Assembly (NCBI GenBank): GCA_947495795.1
Contig: CANMAI010000005.1
Coordinates: 232,176 to 296,175, forward strand
Direction: 5' to 3'
Length of the DNA stretch: 64,000 nt
From: an uncultured Paracoccaceae bacterium
GTDB lineage: Bacteria > Pseudomonadota > Alphaproteobacteria > Rhodobacterales > Rhodobacteraceae
The position numbers were made by a program, and so were the translations under genes. How positions within the stretch are numbered: position 1 is the stretch's first letter; each line of letters begins with the position of its first letter. The notes beneath the pieces were generated by a model. That model saw only the letters and a program-made list of their open reading frames with translations. It ran no database searches and was not told the DNA's origin. Below are positions 51,432-62,595 of the stretch, piece by piece.

Positions 51432-52850
51432 ATGCGCCAGGTTCTCTCCGTTACGTCCGAATGTGCGCCGCTGGTAAAAACTGGCGGGCTGGCCGATGTT
51501 GCCGGTGCACTGCCTGGCGCGATGGAGGGTGAGGGCTGGCACCTGCGAACGCTTCTTCCGGCCTATCCGGCTGTCCTCGAGAAGACGGGCAAGGGCAAGA
51601 TAGCCCACAAATGGAACGATCTTTTCGGCCATCCCGCAACACTGCGCAAAGTGGCGTATAATGGCCTCGATCTGCTCCTGCTGGATGCGCCGCATTTCTA
51701 CAATCGCCCCGGTAATATCTATCTCGGCCCGGACGGGAAGGACTGGCCGGACAACCCCGAACGCTTCGCCGCCCTCAGCTGGGCTGCGGCCGAGATTGCA
51801 ACCGGCATAGTGCCAGATTGGAGGCCCGATCTCCTCCACTGCCACGATTGGCAGGCAGCCCTCGCCCCGCAATACCTCCGTCAGGCGGGCCAAAACTGCC
51901 CTAGCCTGATGACGATCCACAACATCGCCTTCCACGGCCTGGCCCCTGCAGAGAGGCTGGGGGCGCTGAAGCTTCCATCGGAGCATTTTACATCCGAGGG
52001 TTTTGAATTCTGGAGTTATATCAGTGCGTTGAAGGCTGGGCTCGTTTCCGCAACGGCCCTCTCCACCGTCTCGCCCACCTATGCGGAAGAGCTTACTAGC
52101 CCCGAATTTGGGATGGGCCTGGAAGGCGTGATTGCTTCCAGAAAGGGCGATCTCAGCGGAATTCTGAACGGCATCGATCTCACAGTCTGGTCCCCCAAAA
52201 CGGACCCGAACATAGCCCCCTTCACGGGCCCCGGAGGAAAGGCTCGCAACAAGAAAAAGCTGCGCCAGGCCTTTGGCTTGCCGGAAGCAGATGGCCCACT
52301 CACCGTCGTTGTCTCAAGGCTCACGGAGCAAAAGGGCCTCGACCTTCTCCTTGCAGCCTTGCCAACCCTCCTGGCCGAAGGTGGGCAACTCGCGCTCCTC
52401 GGTTCGGGTGATCCGGGGCTTGAATATGCGTTCAGGCAGGCAAGCGAAGCACCGGATATTGCCGTGAAAATCGGATATGACGAACCGCTCAGCCACCTCA
52501 TGTTCGCGGGCGGCGATGCTGTCCTCGTCCCTTCCCGTTTTGAGCCCTGCGGCCTCACACAGCTCTATGCCCTCCGCTACGGGGCCATCCCCGTTGTCGC
52601 CCGCACAGGCGGCTTGGCGGATACGGTGATCGATGCAAACAACGCAGCCATAAGGGCAGGGGTAGCCACAGGCATCACGTTCTCACCCACCACAGCCGAG
52701 GCCCTTGAAACCGCCATCCGCCGCCTCTGCGGCTTCTACCGCGCACCTGATCTTTGGACCAAGCTGCAAAAACGGACGATGCAGCACCCCGTCGGCTGGG
52801 ACGCATCTGCGCGCGAATATGCAGCGCTCTACTCCCGGATAACAGGCTGA
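51432..52850 (+). CDS. glgA: Glycogen synthase (ADP-glucose)
   Basis: A 472-residue GT5 enzyme. The ADP-glucose binding motif KTGGLADVAGALP is at residues ~16-28, with LLHCHDWQAALAPQYL and LMTIHNIAFHGL downstream, and the C-terminal VPSRFEPCGLTQLYALRYGA motif. It elongates alpha-1,4 chains. The ATG at 51432 follows GGAGGGGTC and lies 10 bases after the glgC stop. Confidence 0.96.
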   Translation: MRQVLSVTSECAPLVKTGGLADVAGALPGAMEGEGWHLRTLLPAYPAVLEKTGKGKIAHKWNDLFGHPATLRKVAYNGLDLLLLDAPHFYNRPGNIYLGPDGKDWPDNPERFAALSWAAAEIATGIVPDWRPDLLHCHDWQAALAPQYLRQAGQNCPSLMTIHNIAFHGLAPAERLGALKLPSEHFTSEGFEFWSYISALKAGLVSATALSTVSPTYAEELTSPEFGMGLEGVIASRKGDLSGILNGIDLTVWSPKTDPNIAPFTGPGGKARNKKKLRQAFGLPEADGPLTVVVSRLTEQKGLDLLLAALPTLLAEGGQLALLGSGDPGLEYAFRQASEAPDIAVKIGYDEPLSHLMFAGGDAVLVPSRFEPCGLTQLYALRYGAIPVVARTGGLADTVIDANNAAIRAGVATGITFSPTTAEALETAIRRLCGFYRAPDLWTKLQKRTMQHPVGWDASAREYAALYSRITG

Positions 52851-52852
52851 AG

Positions 52853-54868
52853 ATGAAAGAGCTTTTTGCGGTTGGCGCAGGCTGCGATGCACCCCTTGGA
52901 ACAACCCTCACAGAGGAAGGTGCCAATTTCGCAGTTTTCTCGGCGCATGCCACGGCAATAGAGGTCTGCCTCTTCTCGGAAGAGGGCCACGAGATTGCGA
53001 GGCGCAGACTGCCGGAGCAGGTTGGCCATATATGGTTCGGCCACATCAGCGGAATTCGCGCCGGGCAGATCTACGGCCTGCGTGCGCATGGCCCCTATGC
53101 CCCTTCGGAGGGCCACCGCTTCAACCCGCAGAAGCTCTTGATCGATCCTTATGCAAGAAGGCTCAGCGGTCCGCTCGAATGGTCGGAGCCCCTAAGCGGC
53201 GGCACGGACACTGCACCGGACGAACGAGACAGCGCTGCCTTTGCTCCCAAATGCGTTCTGGTGCCACCACCGCAACCTTACACCGGCAAACGCCCCTCAA
53301 CTCCGTGGCCCGACACGGTTATCTATGAAGCGCATGCTGTGGGCCTTACGAGGCAATGGCCGAGCCTCGACGCTCCCGGCACGTTGGCGGCTCTCACAGC
53401 ACCTCCCGTCCTGGAACATCTCCGGGCAATTGGAGTGACGGCAATCGAGCTTCTGCCCGTTCATGCCTATATGACGGATCGCTTTCTGGTGGAGCGAGAT
53501 CTCGGAAATTACTGGGGATATCAGAGCCTTGGATTCTTTGCCCCGCATCCCGAGTACATCGGGGCAGACCGCATCGAGACGTTCCAGTCGATGGTCCGGA
53601 ACTTCCACGAAGCCGGTATTGAAGTGCTGTTGGATGTTGTTTTCAATCACACTGTTGAGGGCGATGAGAAGGGCCCGACGGTTGCTTTCCGGGGGCTGGA
53701 CAATGAAAGCTATTACAGCCTTGCGTCCAACAGGGCGCGCTACGAAAACCATTCCGGTACAGGCAACACGCTTCGCACGAGTCACCCCGCAGTCCAGCGC
53801 CTGATCCTCGACAGCCTGCGCTATTGGGTGGAGATCATGGGGGTGGATGGCTTTCGCTTCGATCTGGCCGCAACGCTCGGGCGGGAAGAGGGTTTCGATC
53901 CCGGAGCCGGGCTCTTTGATGCGATGCGGCAGGATCCTGTGCTCTCACGCGTGAAGCTGATTGCCGAGCCGTGGGATATCGGGCCTGGCGGCTACCAGCT
54001 TGGCCACTTCCCTTCCCCCTTTGCGGAGTGGAATGACCAGTTCCGCGACACGCTGCGCCGCTTCTGGCGTGGCGATAAGGCTCAGGTGCCGGATCTTGCG
54101 CAAGCACTCGTGGGCAGCGCCTCGCGCTTCGATCATTCTGGCCGCGCGGCCACATCATCCGTCAACCTCATCACGGCACATGACGGATTCACACTCGCCG
54201 ATCTCACCATGTATTCAGAGCGCCACAACGCGGCAAACAGTGAAGATGGGCGAGACGGGCATGGGGCGAACTACTCCGATAATCTTGGCACGGAAGGCCC
54301 CAGTGAAAATCCCGACATTGAAGCCGCCCGCATACTCCGCCGGAAAAACGTGTTGGCAACGCTTTTCCTCTCACAAGGCACTCCGATGCTTCTGGCGGGG
54401 GATGAGGCCGGCAACAGCCAGCATGGAAACAACAATGCCTATGCGCAGGGTAATTCTATAGGCTGGGTGGATTGGCAAAGCGGGGTGGATCTCTCGGATT
54501 TCGTTGCGTCTCTCACGGCCTTGCGCCGCAAATACCCCATTCTCAGCCAAAGCCGGTTCCTGCACTCGGAGATCAGGCCCGACGGACAGAGAGATCTCGT
54601 TTGGCGACGTGCTGACGGAGGTGAGATGCATGCGGAGGACTGGATTGATCCTGAGTTGCACATTCTGGCCGTCGAGCTTCGCGCGGCAGCGGATGCAGCA
54701 CCGTGGGACATGAACGACGAAAGCCTACTTCTGGTCTTCAATGCCGGAGGGGATCAGGCGTTTAGTCTGCCCCCCGGCAACTGGGAGCGTATTTTTTCCA
54801 CCGCTCCTGCCCAGCCATCCGATCACATCCCCGCATCATCCGTTGCCGTATTCGCCGCCCGTCCCTAA
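52853..54868 (+). CDS. glgX: Glycogen debranching enzyme
   Basis: The 671-residue product from the ATG at 52853 begins 2 bases after the glgA stop. An N-terminal CBM48 domain (GANFAVFSAHATAIEVCLFS) is followed by GH13: WPDTVIYEAHAVGLTRQWPS, EVLLDVVFNHTVEG, nucleophile Asp in GVDGFRFDLAATLG, acid Glu in LIAEPWDIGPGGYQ and Asp in ITAHDGFTLADL. It is a GlgX-type isoamylase that trims phosphorylase limit dextrin. The start shown is preferred over an upstream in-frame start inside glgA. Confidence 0.95.
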   Translation: MKELFAVGAGCDAPLGTTLTEEGANFAVFSAHATAIEVCLFSEEGHEIARRRLPEQVGHIWFGHISGIRAGQIYGLRAHGPYAPSEGHRFNPQKLLIDPYARRLSGPLEWSEPLSGGTDTAPDERDSAAFAPKCVLVPPPQPYTGKRPSTPWPDTVIYEAHAVGLTRQWPSLDAPGTLAALTAPPVLEHLRAIGVTAIELLPVHAYMTDRFLVERDLGNYWGYQSLGFFAPHPEYIGADRIETFQSMVRNFHEAGIEVLLDVVFNHTVEGDEKGPTVAFRGLDNESYYSLASNRARYENHSGTGNTLRTSHPAVQRLILDSLRYWVEIMGVDGFRFDLAATLGREEGFDPGAGLFDAMRQDPVLSRVKLIAEPWDIGPGGYQLGHFPSPFAEWNDQFRDTLRRFWRGDKAQVPDLAQALVGSASRFDHSGRAATSSVNLITAHDGFTLADLTMYSERHNAANSEDGRDGHGANYSDNLGTEGPSENPDIEAARILRRKNVLATLFLSQGTPMLLAGDEAGNSQHGNNNAYAQGNSIGWVDWQSGVDLSDFVASLTALRRKYPILSQSRFLHSEIRPDGQRDLVWRRADGGEMHAEDWIDPELHILAVELRAAADAAPWDMNDESLLLVFNAGGDQAFSLPPGNWERIFSTAPAQPSDHIPASSVAVFAARP

Positions 54869-54888
54869 ACGTAAGCCGAGCCATTTGA

Positions 54889-56532
<1,644 letters not shown>

Positions 56533-56638
56533 TCTTTGCACTCCAAAACAACGGCTTTCAGCGCACTCATACCCTTGCCGGTTTCTTACCATTCCCGCTT
56601 GACCCTCCGACCAACTGCCCCTAAACAACGCCCACTTT

Positions 56639-56715
56639 GGCGGAGTAGCTCAGGTGGTTAGAGCAGCGGAATCATAATCCGCGTGTCGGGGGTTCAAGTC
56701 CCTCCTCCGCTACCA
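56639..56715 (+). tRNA. tRNA-Met (anticodon CAT), elongator type
   Basis: The 77-base cloverleaf includes the encoded CCA end. The acceptor GGCGGAG pairs with CTCCGCT (first pair G-T). The D arm is GCTCAGGTGGTTAGAGC, the anticodon arm GCGGA-ATCATAA-TCCGC gives CAT at 34-36, and the T loop is TTCAAGT. The G1-T72 pair and D arm argue against initiator tRNA, which lacks pair 1-72. A tRNA-Ile(CAT) modified by TilS is an alternative. Accessory DNA begins right after it. Confidence 0.95.
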
Positions 56716-57398
56716 ATTAGGTCAATGACCTATGGGATAGGTTGTTGATCTTCAGCCTCTTTTTAGTCTCATATCCGCAGGGTATTGAACTTTCTGACGG
56801 AGCCACTCGGGCATGGAGGCACATCTTTGTCTTCCCGAAATTTCGGTAGGGTGATGCCGCTCCAGTTCCCGCCATAGCTAACCGAATCCTCTACACTGAC
56901 CAAATGGCTTTCGTGTTGCTCAGCTCCACTGAACGTCGAGTTGCGCTTCGAGTGCATATCTTCGAGAAAAGGCGCGAAGTGCCATTTCTACCCGGCAAAA
57001 GTGCCAAGTCTCGCTGGATAAGTTCCAACTCTCGCCGGATGTCACACAAGAAAAGATTGGCTGTGCGCACAGTCTCCAGCTATCCAGTCTGGCCAAAAAT
57101 TCCCTGTTAACAGGGAAAATAGAGGGGCAAATCACGAAATACACGGAATTATAAGCGCTTCTCGCTGATACTTTTTACAAAAACAATGACTTACACTCAA
57201 ATTCTCTAAACTCCTTAACAGGGAATTTTGAATCAGGTAGCAGCGAATTAACTTGAGCGAACAGGGATCGAGCTCCAGTCCTGCGTCATGCCAGTTACCG
57301 GCTCAATCGCCCCAAAATGCTGAAGCGGACATTCATGCGAGCTGCAGCGGAGTGGACCTGTCGCGCATTCGTGCCGCTCCAAGTGGTCTTTTAGGCCA
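56716..57398. other. 683-base low-GC stretch between the tRNA and the IS element
   Basis: No gene is convincing. The stretch contains the palindrome and half-copy described separately and ends with the flank of the IS. It is typical of the junction between a tRNA site and acquired DNA. No integrase is present. Confidence 0.5.
57100..57117. repeat. 18-base perfect palindrome, half copied 109 bases downstream
   Basis: TTCCCTGTTAACAGGGAA; its right half TTAACAGGGAA recurs as a direct copy at 57216-57226. It may be an accessory-region repeat or a protein-binding dyad. Confidence 0.6.
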
Positions 57399-58291
57399 CT
57401 GAGCAGCCCCAGTTGAGTGGTCCAATTTGAAAGTTAGTGCATGATTGCCTTTGGTCCATCGGTACGATGGCCTCTGGCGCAGGTGGGCAGTAGCCCAATG
57501 CACTATGGGGTCGTTTGATGTTGTAATGTATCCTCCAGCTTTCGATGATAATTTGAGCTTCGCGCAGCGAGTAGAAGATCTCGCCGTTCAGCAATTCATC
57601 TCTCATTCGGCCGTTGAAGCTCTTGTAGTATCCGTTTTCCCAGGGTGATCCGGGCTCGATGTAAGCCGTCTTGGCCCCAACCGCCTTGATCCAGTCCCTG
57701 ACGGCCTCTGCGATGAACTCTGGGCCATTGTCCGACCTGATGTAGGCAGGAACACCGCGTAGGATAAATAGGTCAGTCAAAGCGTCGATGACCTCAGTCG
57801 AGTTCAGCTTACGTTTCACTCGGATCGTCAAACATTCTCGGCTGTGTTCATCCAAGATGTTGAGCGTCCTGAAAGCCCTGCCGTCGTCTGTTCTGTGGTG
57901 TACGAAGTCGTATGACCAAACATGGTTGCGATACTCAGGCCGCAGCCGGACGCACGACCATCATTCATCCAGAGCCGCCCCTTCTTTGGTTGCTTCATCG
58001 GCACTTTAAGCCCCTCACGTCGCCATAGCCGCTCCACACGTTTGTCATTCACCTGCCAGCCCGCGTCTCTCAACAGGGCAGCAACTCGACGGTAGCCGTA
58101 TCGACCAAACTGGCGCGTCAGCTCGATCATATCTTCGACCAAGCGTTCTTCATCAGCGCGTCCTCGTGGCATTCGGCGTTGTGTGGATCGGTGCTGGCCC
58201 AGAACGCGACAAACCCGTCGTTCAGAAACCTTGAACTGACTACGAACATGGTCGATGCAGGCCCGTCGACGTGAGGGGCTTAGAAGTTTCC
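57391..58291 (-). pseudogene. IS3-family transposase orfB, frameshifted
   Basis: Upstream part: LLSPSRRRACIDHVRSQFKV, then RLVEDMIELTRQFGRYGYRR and DKRVERLWRREGLKVP. Downstream part: [49 protein letters not shown] and the integrase Glu in [20 protein letters not shown]. These are the DDE catalytic domain. Near 57959 a one-base loss shifts LWMNDG(S)[13 protein letters not shown] into an alternative frame, so the enzyme is broken. The stop lies just outside the IS end. Confidence 0.85.
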
Positions 58292-58615
58292 CCGCGCGGC
58301 TTCCTTCAGGATCAACTTATCCAATGTCAGGTCAGAAACCGCACGACGCAGGCGCTCATTCTCTTTCTGCAGACGCTTCAGTTCCTTGAGTTGTTCTGTG
58401 CCCATTCCACCGTACTTCTTTTTCCACCGGTAATAGGTTTGTTCAGTCACGCTGATCTGCCTGATCGCGTCAAACCGGGGCATTCCTTGCCCCATCAAGA
58501 CTTCTACCCGCCGCAACTTCACGACAATCTCTTCGGGCTTAGGTCTCTTAATCGCCATCTCTGGTCCTCCGCTTTCCTAACTATAGGGGCGGACCACTTC
58601 AAAGGGGGAGGCTCA
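57399..58615 (-). mobile_element. IS3-family insertion sequence, about 1.2 kb
   Basis: Ends are imperfect inverted repeats: the left end starts CTGAGCAGCCCCAGTTGAGT and the right end, read inward, TGAGCCTCCCCCTTTGAAGT. They share TGAGC, the C-run and GTGGTCC. A CCA triplet borders both sides (57396-57398 and 58616-58618), fitting the 3-base target duplications of the family; the exact first base is uncertain by one. Confidence 0.8.
58280..58558 (-). CDS. IS3-family transposase orfA
   Basis: A 92-residue helix-turn-helix protein: MAIKRPKPEEIVVKLRRVEV, FDAIRQISVTEQTYYRWKKK and a leucine-zipper-like tail (QLKELKRLQKENERLRRAVS, DLTLDKLILKEAARGNF). This is the orfA DNA-binding subunit. In intact elements, orfA is fused to orfB by a -1 frameshift near its end, where KEAARGNF meets GKLLSPSRRRA here. 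Confidence 0.9.
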   Translation of the reverse strand: MAIKRPKPEEIVVKLRRVEVLMGQGMPRFDAIRQISVTEQTYYRWKKKYGGMGTEQLKELKRLQKENERLRRAVSDLTLDKLILKEAARGNF

Positions 58616-59430
58616 CCAGCGCACGCAGGATCATCGGAGACACGCACACCTTCTGCGCGTGAATACGGATCATCCTTGTCGGGGGAAATTAGTGTAACTA
58701 TCGGAGACACTGGTCCACTTGCTTCAACTTGTATCTCTGTACGACGCAAGCCAATGATCGCCGAGCCAATTTCTCTAACTGCATGCTTGTGCGGCAGCTT
58801 TCGGCCTTCTCGCGCGCACCAACTCGCTTCAACTCGAAGTGTACGACTGCGCCTGAAAGCGATCCGACTACACGAAACTTCAAACTGCTCGTGACCGTCT
58901 TCGTTCTCCACGTTTGAGATAACACGCGCTGTTGGTTCATCCGCAATAATGACGAGTTCCGTGCTGTTGTACTCGTTTTGCAGGACATGCCTTGGCGTTA
59001 CATCAATGCCAGTGATGGTCTTGATCGCAAGGCAAACCTCATGCGAAAGGGAGATTGTTTTCGACGGGCCAAGTCGTTTCCAATCGTTCCATGTATTTTT
59101 GCTTTGTGGTAGCTTGGGAACGGTAGCGACGTGTCCTCGGAGCGTTAAAATGCCGCGGATGCTGTCGATAAAGAATTTATCGCGCTCCACCCCCACCTGT
59201 TTGGTACGACTATCTTGCCAAGTGTAATATGCTCCGGCGAGTGTCCGTTTCTGGATGTCGTAAACAGGCTCCATCGTTGCGATACCTCCTAATTCAACGA
59301 GTTTCTGCATCATCGTGTGACATTCAAGTGCGCCTGTATCAACGGCTCGGTCGAAGATCGGAAAATCCGGTCGTTTAGCTGTGTAACCGCTGCTGTGCCC
59401 GGTCGCAGAGTGCTTCAAATTCGCAGACAT
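58616..59430 (-). pseudogene. unknown protein gene interrupted by the IS
   Basis: The frame starts at the ATG at 59430 (MSANLKHSATGHSSGYTAKR) and runs 271 residues to the IS end, then enters the IS. A natural stop is missing. Middle parts (FFIDSIRGILTLRGHVATVP, KTISLSHEVCLAIKTITGID, PTARVISNVENEDGHEQFEV) are strand/helix mixes I cannot assign. Removing the IS and one CCA copy joins the frame to 46 further codons and a TAA at about 57250. Confidence 0.55.
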
Positions 59431-59456
59431 CGAAACAACGATCAGGAGCTAGAAAC

Positions 59457-59567
59457 ATGAGCATTATCGATCAATTCCCCATTATCGTGCAATCCGCTTG
59501 TGCAGTCGCCTCGTTGATAGTCGGTGTACTGACCTACAGGTTGATAAAGAAGGATCGTGACAAGTAG
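59457..59567 (+). CDS. 36-residue single-TM peptide
   Basis: The frame MSIIDQFPIIVQSACAVASL with IVGVLTYRLIKKDRDK has a good AGGAG site 8 bases before the ATG. It shows one hydrophobic span with a positive, Lys/Arg-rich end. The layout matches type I toxins, holin-like or other small membrane peptides. It is divergent from the interrupted gene. No antisense RNA is evident by eye. Confidence 0.55.
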   Translation: MSIIDQFPIIVQSACAVASLIVGVLTYRLIKKDRDK

Positions 59568-59958
59568 TGACAAGAGGTCTTTTTGAGCAGAACCTCCGGC
59601 CCAAGGCTAGATCAAATGCTAAGGCTGGCCAAAGCACTCCGGGCAAAACCCCTAGTAAATTCCGCGTTTTGCCTGCGGCGACGAAGCACAGCCAGCTTTC
59701 GTAAATGTCCGCTTTGCGGGTTGCGGGTTGCGATTGCGGCATTGAGGTGTCCTGGCCAACGGCAGGAATGGGCCGCTCGCGTCGCCGACAACAACCAAGA
59801 TTTGGTGATTGCTGCGCTGCATCAGATGGCGGGTGAGAGCCCACTTTGACCGATGCTGCGTTCTGCATGAATGTCGGCTCTATCGTCTACCGCTAAACCT
59901 CTGTTAAGATTATAAATAACTTAACCATGGCTTTTGATGACGCGCTTCCCTCGCGATT
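59568..59958. other. 391-base stretch without a credible gene
   Basis: Frames here are Arg/Pro/Cys-rich on one strand and Ala/Gln-rich on the other. They resemble intergenic debris. No RNA gene or repeat is seen. Confidence 0.4.
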
Positions 59959-60993
59959 TCAGTTATCGTTTTGTTTAAGAATCCAGTCAGCTATCAAGCC
60001 GATGGCATTTTCAGCATATGCGGTTCGCCCCATCCCAATAAACAAATACTGGTTATACCAAGGCCAATCATCAACGAGCTGGTAATTGAATAAATTGGCG
60101 CGCAGCAGCGCATGCGTTGCATCCGGGATCACAAGAACGTGGCGTGCATCCGTGATTGGCATCAGCTGTTGGCGGTAGGTGGCTGAGTCCGCTTTAGCAT
60201 CGACATTTAAGTCATCTGCGCCCCAAACGGCGAGGATGGGACCTTTCATTTCTGCGATCAGGTCAGTGGAATCCTCCCAATAAGCACCAGCAACAAACCG
60301 AAACCGATCCGGATCCATTTCTGGCGCCCTCGATGGATCACTCGCAGATGCAAATACCGCATCATAGTTCAGGGTTCGATCTAACAGACGGCTTTCAATG
60401 AGGTCAGGAGCGATCCCCTGAGACACCAATTCGATCCGGCTGAAGTAAGTACCTTGGTCTCGCCAAGACACAGCGCCGCCAACAAGAACTGTGAATGCCG
60501 GTGTCATGGTGTTCGCGACGCGTGGCAACACCCAACCGGCCTGCGAGAAGCCGAGAAAACCGATCTGATTGGGATCAACACCATCGACACTGGCGATTGC
60601 GTTTGCGGCCGCAATCGCTTCATCCGCGCGATCATTCATCGTTTGGTGCAACCAGTTTCCGGTGCTGTTACCGACGCCTGCCTTGTCCCATGAAAACACA
60701 CCGATCCCAGCGTCAACCAAGGTGTTGATCAAAGGAAGATAACCACTATTGGAAAAGCGATCCTGCGCGCCGTCGCCATGGACGACAATTGCAATGGGTG
60801 GGGCTATGGTGTTGTTGGGGGTGACGAGTGTCCCAGACAAAACTGCGCCTTCGACCTTAAAGGAAACCTGCCTTTGCGTATGGTCTGAAAGATCAAAGTC
60901 AGACATACCGCGCGCCATCCATGTCGCAGCCCAGATTATCGCCACGAAGGCGATCGCAATTGAACACAGGTACATCCGTTTCTTGTGTGTCAT
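59959..60993 (-). CDS. membrane-anchored alpha/beta hydrolase 1 of the cassette
   Basis: The 344-residue product starts at the ATG at 60993 (MTHKKRMYLCSIAIAFVAII), an N-terminal signal anchor. AIVVHGDGAQDRFSNSGYLP is the oxyanion-loop region, IGFLGFSQAGWVLPRVA the Ser nucleophile, AVWGADDLNVDAK the Asp and IPDATHALLRAN the His. It is 16 bases downstream of the TetR gene on the same strand, so the two are co-transcribed. It is a distant paralogue of the hydrolase at 62.6 kb. Confidence 0.82.
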   Translation of the reverse strand: MTHKKRMYLCSIAIAFVAIIWAATWMARGMSDFDLSDHTQRQVSFKVEGAVLSGTLVTPNNTIAPPIAIVVHGDGAQDRFSNSGYLPLINTLVDAGIGVFSWDKAGVGNSTGNWLHQTMNDRADEAIAAANAIASVDGVDPNQIGFLGFSQAGWVLPRVANTMTPAFTVLVGGAVSWRDQGTYFSRIELVSQGIAPDLIESRLLDRTLNYDAVFASASDPSRAPEMDPDRFRFVAGAYWEDSTDLIAEMKGPILAVWGADDLNVDAKADSATYRQQLMPITDARHVLVIPDATHALLRANLFNYQLVDDWPWYNQYLFIGMGRTAYAENAIGLIADWILKQNDN

Positions 60994-61009
60994 GTCGTTT
61001 TCCTTGTCG

Positions 61010-61612
61010 CTATCTTCCGCTCAAGAGACGGCGAACAATGGATCGAAGGTGAACAAGTGTTGAGGACTTGGACGCCTCGGCACTGAAAGCCACGCGACCA
61101 GCCGCACTTTCCACCAAATCCAAAAGTGTCTTTGCCAGCTCGTCCGCCTGTCCAGGAAAACACACCTTATCTTTCGAAAGTGCTTTGATGACTCCATCAA
61201 TAATTCGCTGCCTGTTCTCAGAATAGGCTTCGACGATATGTGGGCTACGCATGGCCTCAGCTGTAATCTCAGCCGTGAGAACTGCATTCTCAGGCTGTGA
61301 CACGTAGTTGAAATAGGCGATCACGAAGGCGTCGATGACGCCTTGTTTGTCTCCATCGCCTTCTAGGATCTCCTGGATCTGATCCAAATCTTCCGCTTCC
61401 AGACTTGCGATTTCAGCGATGAGCGCCGTTTTGCTCTCGAAGTGATTGTAAAGGTTGCCAAGGCTGATCTGCGCCCGCTTCGCAATGTCGCGGATGCTGG
61501 ATTGGTGAAATCCCTGCTCGATAAAACAGGCCGCAGCGGCCTCAATGATGTGGCGACGCCGATCTTGCGTCGCCAGTTGACGTTTTGTTGGTGTCGGTTT
61601 GTCTTTGTCCAT
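61010..61612 (-). CDS. TetR-family regulator of the desaturase/hydrolase cassette
   Basis: The ATG at 61612 follows AAGGGGGC, so the product is 200 residues (MDKDKPTPTKRQLATQDRRR). The helix-turn-helix is AAACFIEQGFHQSSIRDIAK with ISLGNLYNHFESKTALIAEI. The C-terminal domain is RFAFSAE-type with QPENAVLTAEITAEAMRSPH. It is divergent from the desaturase, with an inverted repeat between, so it probably represses both directions. Confidence 0.88.
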   Translation of the reverse strand: MDKDKPTPTKRQLATQDRRRHIIEAAAACFIEQGFHQSSIRDIAKRAQISLGNLYNHFESKTALIAEIASLEAEDLDQIQEILEGDGDKQGVIDAFVIAYFNYVSQPENAVLTAEITAEAMRSPHIVEAYSENRQRIIDGVIKALSKDKVCFPGQADELAKTLLDLVESAAGRVAFSAEASKSSTLVHLRSIVRRLLSGR

Positions 61613-61653
61613 GATTGCCCCCTTGCATTGATATCTGTGCCACTCTATTTTAA

Positions 61654-61671
61654 TGAACGTTCGTTCGTTCA
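61654..61671. promoter_or_regulatory. TetR operator in the divergent region
   Basis: TGAACG-TTCGTT-CGTTCA, a perfect 6-base-arm dyad with a 6-base spacer. It is 39 bases from the desaturase start and 41 bases from the regulator start. Confidence 0.7.
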
Positions 61672-61710
61672 GATTATTCTTAACGCGCAATTACTCAAAA
61701 AGGAAGTGCC

Positions 61711-62595
61711 ATGGACCCGATTGAAACAGAATTCTCACAATACGCCGTAATTTTTCAGATTGTTGAAGTTGCAGGCCTCGCGTTCCTTATCGCGCTTGCG
61801 TCCGAAACCGTTTGGGATGTGGTCAGGGGCAGCCGCAAATCATTGGGCGAAACCTTCGCCAATGCGGCGATTGCTATCGTGACTGCCTTGCTTGAACGCA
61901 CGGCTTATGGGTTAGTGTTCATCGTTGGCTTACTGGTGGTAACACCGTTTGCGTTCTTTGACGTGCCACAAGCGTGGTGGACGATCCCCCTTGCGGTGCT
62001 TGTCGCCGATTTCACCTATTACTGGATGCATCGATGCGAACACGAGGTGCGGCTGTTTTGGGCCAATCACAGCGTCCACCATTCATCGCCCGAGTTCAAC
62101 TTTACGACAGCTGTGCGTATTTCATGGATGGATGCGCTAATCGAATGGTTGTTCTTCATCCCGATGATCCTGATGGGATTCAGCCTGGTTGAAACTGTTG
62201 TCGGGCTGGTCGTTGTCGTCGCATTCCAAAGCTGGATACACACGGAAAAGGTCGGAAAACTTGGTTGGCTGGATAAGGTTTTTAACACACCATCCGTCCA
62301 CCGTGTTCACCACGGATCAAACCAGCAATACATCGATAAAAACTACGGTGGTATTCTGATCCTATGGGACCGTTTGTTTGGGACCTACGCGGCTGAAGAC
62401 GAAAAGGTTATCTATGGCATCACGACACCCATCGGGTCGCGCAATCCGCTGATCATCAATTTCAAAGAATATGGGGCGCTTTTTCACGATATGAAACGTG
62501 CAAAAAGCTGGAGATCGGCCCTTGGATACATGCTCCGCGCACCTGGTTGGCAGCCAACAAAGCGGCCTGTTGAACAAGATGGGACAGGCCAATGA
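61711..62595 (+). CDS. sterol desaturase / fatty acid hydroxylase-family enzyme
   Basis: The 294-residue membrane protein has the di-iron His boxes HRCEH (107-111), HSVHH (120-124) and HRVHHG (~197) and several TM spans (VVEVAGLAFLIALASETVW-like, AYGLVFIVGLLVVTPF, FFIPMILMGFSLVETVVGLV). Such enzymes hydroxylate or desaturate lipid chains or sterols using O2. Start ATG 61711 follows AAAAAGGAAGTGCC. The stop overlaps the next gene (ATGA). Confidence 0.92.
   Translation: MDPIETEFSQYAVIFQIVEVAGLAFLIALASETVWDVVRGSRKSLGETFANAAIAIVTALLERTAYGLVFIVGLLVVTPFAFFDVPQAWWTIPLAVLVADFTYYWMHRCEHEVRLFWANHSVHHSSPEFNFTTAVRISWMDALIEWLFFIPMILMGFSLVETVVGLVVVVAFQSWIHTEKVGKLGWLDKVFNTPSVHRVHHGSNQQYIDKNYGGILILWDRLFGTYAAEDEKVIYGITTPIGSRNPLIINFKEYGALFHDMKRAKSWRSALGYMLRAPGWQPTKRPVEQDGTGQ

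Noticed and set aside
59482..59868. Frames on both strands in the 59.5-59.9 kb stretch
   Set aside because: Compositions are unlike proteins and there is no ribosome site. It resembles intergenic debris.
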